Positions 62,401-64,000 of a DNA stretch of 64,000 nt are shown here, piece after piece. Origin of the DNA: Nakaseomyces glabratus (Eukaryota > Ascomycota > Saccharomycetes > Saccharomycetales > Saccharomycetaceae); contig NC_088958.1 of assembly GCF_010111755.1 (NCBI RefSeq), positions 744,001 through 808,000 of the forward strand. The letters are read 5' to 3'. The translations under genes and the position numbers were made by a program. Within the stretch, counting starts at the first letter, position 1, and each line of letters starts with the position of its first letter. The notes under the pieces are model-generated. The model ran no database searches, had not been told where the DNA came from, and saw only the letters and a program-made list of their open reading frames with translations.

Positions 62401-62439
62401 ATAACAACAAATATTTACTCATACAACCTCAATACAATA
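56442..62439 (+). promoter_or_regulatory. 6-kb gene-free region upstream of CIN5
   Basis: No convincing gene was found in this region; frames such as 57814-58137 and 60397-60951 (minus) have no recognisable product. Nine AGGGG/CCCCT stress-response (Msn2/4-type) cores occur in two clusters: 57860, 58241, 58307 and 58593; then 61007, 61017, 61068, 61460 and 61490. A TATATATATAAG box lies at 62297-62308, 132 bp before the CIN5 ATG. A 10-bp unit AGCGATCCAC is repeated nearly three times at 60224-60251. The left end is the DFG16 promoter. Very long promoters fit stress-regulated transcription-factor genes. Confidence 0.5.
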
Positions 62440-63228
62440 ATGATGATGGAAACTGAATCTCAACTAAACTCCGTCCCAATGATTAGGGAATATCATTTCA
62501 ACGAACCACAGTACAAACTGGTGGCTTCAAATACACCAAGAACACCTATGCCTGTTGTATCTCATGTAAGTCAGAGCATGGCTGGTTCTCCATACCAATA
62601 CCAAGCTGTTGCCGCTCCAAACTACATTACCACTACCGCTGCTATGAACAACCAAAATGCTGCTATTATTACACAACTTCCACCTATCCAAAGTCTAACT
62701 CACGGAATTGCTCAACAACAACAACAATTCCAACAACAAAATGTTGTCACAAGAGGCTCGGGTAGCGTAAGTCCTGTCGGCGTCTACACTCAACACACTC
62801 TAATGGTTCCAGATGAAAGCAATACTGGTAGAAGAAGAAGTTCTATTAATATTGGTACACTTTGTCATGACCATGATGAAGGTGCTTCTATGAAAAACAG
62901 TCTACCTACACCTGGTTAATCAACCGAACCAACTTCCAGAAAGAGTAGTATTTTTTCTGACATGCCAGTTTACAATAATGGCGAGAGATACAACGCTAAT
63001 GGTGAACTAATAGGCAAGACTGGTAAACCATTGAGAAACACAAAGAGAGCTGCACAAAATAGAAGTGCCCAAAAAGCTTTCAGACAGCGTAGAGAAAAAT
63101 ACATTAAGGCTCTAGAAGAAAAGGCAAAGCAATACGACAGCCTACTAAAAGAGAACATGGAACTAAAAAATCTAGTCGAGGTTTTGAAGAATCAAAAGCC
63201 TCAATCAGCAAACATGGTAACAAAATAA
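62440..63228 (+). pseudogene. CIN5: CIN5/YAP4 bZIP transcription factor with an in-frame stop at codon 160
   Basis: The frame opens at ATG 62440, runs 159 codons to TAA at 62917-62919, and then continues in the same frame to 63228 (102 more codons). Both parts look like Cin5: upstream a Q-rich stretch (about 91-101) and GRRRSSINIGTLC (130-142, like the conserved RRNSVNIGALC-type segment); downstream NNGERYNANGELIGKTGKPL followed by the Yap-family basic region QNRSAQKAFRQRREKY (206-221) and a leucine zipper. No frameshift or splice-site pair around the stop could remove it. The stop context (GGT TAA TCA ACC) does not match the CARYYA-type readthrough context. An ATG at 62962 could start an 88-residue bZIP-only product. 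Possibilities are a recent pseudogene, a strain allele, an expressed truncated factor, or a base error. Linkage to DFG16 supports CIN5 (YOR028C). Confidence 0.85.
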
Positions 63229-63857
63229 ATTATTTGACTAAAAGAAACTATATTCTTTTCAATCTTTATCTGGAATAAAGATTTTATTAGACGATGAAGG
63301 CAAGATGTTTTCCAGTTTGCTAGAGGAAAGGGACCTATTTTTTAGAAACCTATTAATGAAATTTCTTTCTCTCTACAGTTAATCTTCAGTTCTCAAGTCG
63401 GTTTGTAACGAATTTTAAATTATAGAGCCTTATTATTTTTATTTTATTTTATTTTCCAATTACGTACTATTTTCGATGTAAAATATGAAAAAAATAATAT
63501 TTTGTAGTATTTACCTATTCTGAACTTTAATCAATAATTTTAATAATTTCCTATTTTGACTCCGGCTGTCAGTTATACATTCAACAATTTCAGTTTTTGT
63601 TGGAAAAAAGGGAGTACTTCATAAATAACTACAACGGCATTAACATAAACATAATGGCATAACATCCAGCACTTGAAAAATATATTTTGCCCGAGTATTT
63701 AATACTGTAAACAAAAATGTTGTACAACAATGGCTTTTAGTAAAAAATTTGTAATAGTTCAATTATAGAATTTACCAAGACAGAAATAATAACAGGTTTT
63801 TAAGGGTCTTTATTGAGCAAATTTCTACTAACGTAAAATCGTCTGACCGATAACTTG
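63229..63857. other. region downstream of CIN5
   Basis: About 630 bp of AT-rich DNA with T-rich tracts, presumably the CIN5 3' region. No gene, RNA or motif recognised. Confidence 0.45.
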
Positions 63858-64000
63858 TCAGTAGTTGCCAGGTCGCAATTCGAAATCACCATCTAAATAT
63901 ATGAGGTTGCTTTCAATAAAAAAATCCAAAGTTGCCTTAATGAGCTCATAATTCTTTTACCACTTCTTTTGTAATCTTCAATAACAGAAATGCAGTTGCC
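63858..64000 (-). CDS. possible C-terminal end of a gene cut by the window edge
   Basis: Read on the minus strand, 63956-63861 encodes 32 residues of protein-like sequence (including LDFFIESNLIYLDGDFEL) ending in TGA at 63860-63858. A TAA stands directly before it in the same frame (63959-63957). The neighbouring frame is open from 64000 to that point, so one extra A in the run at 63955-63958 would explain the break. No family recognised, and a 32-codon open stretch can arise by chance in AT-rich DNA. If real, it would be a gene convergent with CIN5 that is frameshifted or has a base error. Confidence 0.15.

Noticed and set aside
49020..62439. Centromere
   Set aside because: CACATG/CATGTG and TTTCCG fragments occur (for example near 56715 and 54625), but none is placed with an 80-bp AT-rich element between a CDEI and a full CDEIII.
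62917..62961. Efficient programmed readthrough or a short intron removing the CIN5 stop
   Set aside because: The 3' context TCAACC does not match CARYYA and no GTATGT/TACTAAC pair flanks the stop, so neither is supported by sequence.

Overview
The window is a stretch of nuclear DNA from a budding yeast of the family Saccharomycetaceae. Twenty-three protein-coding genes look intact, one gene (CIN5) carries an in-frame stop, and no ribosomal RNA, tRNA, transposon, CRISPR or prokaryotic operon signal was found. Only one intron is predicted. The code is standard (CTG reads as Leu in HXK2). The gene order follows Saccharomyces cerevisiae in blocks, with single genes missing in the way expected after the yeast whole-genome duplication. 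Genus cannot be fixed from sequence alone; a Nakaseomyces, Kazachstania, Naumovozyma or Tetrapisispora-type yeast would fit. S. cerevisiae systematic names are from memory and are used only as synteny labels.

Block 1 (1-37518) follows S. cerevisiae YGL253W to YGL231C: HXK2, HFM1/MER3, RMR1, ZIP2, PDE1, BRR6, RTF1, TAD1, an ankyrin protein (YGL242C), KAP114, DOC1, CSE1, HAP2, MTO1, ADE5,7, SEC15, TAN1, EMC4. RTG2 and RAI1-GUS1 are missing from their expected positions. Block 2 (38602-40870) is LHP1 and KNH1 (YDL051W-YDL049C). Block 3 (41998-46428) is RIO2, RTT106 and SPS19 (YNL207W-YNL202W), without SPS18. Block 4 (46995-63228) is EXO1, HMS1, DFG16 and CIN5 (YOR033C-YOR028C, inverted), without CRS5. 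The junctions between blocks are rearrangement breakpoints.

Functional groups: three neighbouring meiotic recombination genes (HFM1, RMR1, ZIP2); nuclear transport and envelope (KAP114, CSE1, BRR6); tRNA modification (TAD1, TAN1, MTO1) and RNA/ribosome maturation (LHP1, RIO2); chromatin and transcription (RTF1, RTT106, HAP2, HMS1, CIN5); secretion, ER and wall (SEC15, EMC4, KNH1); metabolism and signalling (HXK2, ADE5,7, SPS19, PDE1, DFG16); cell cycle and repair (DOC1, EXO1). About 10 kb of the right third is gene-free DNA upstream of the transcription-factor genes HMS1 and CIN5.

Main points for a second look: CIN5 has an in-frame TAA before an otherwise intact bZIP domain; the Mer3 helicase keeps its length but departs from consensus in helicase motifs II, III, V and VI; HFM1 appears to have a tiny first exon and a 228-nt intron with textbook splice signals; the HXK2 promoter has a perfect 32-bp palindrome plus a ribosome-biogenesis-type PAC/RRPE pair; PAC octamers also lie upstream of RTT106 and EXO1; LHP1 has an 18-bp palindrome made of two PAC sites. 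I found no clearly new multi-gene system. Five predicted starts (BRR6, YGL242C, DOC1, ADE5,7, EMC4) and two minor ones (MTO1, RTT106) were placed at the first ATG because the longest reading frame began with TTG or GTG.
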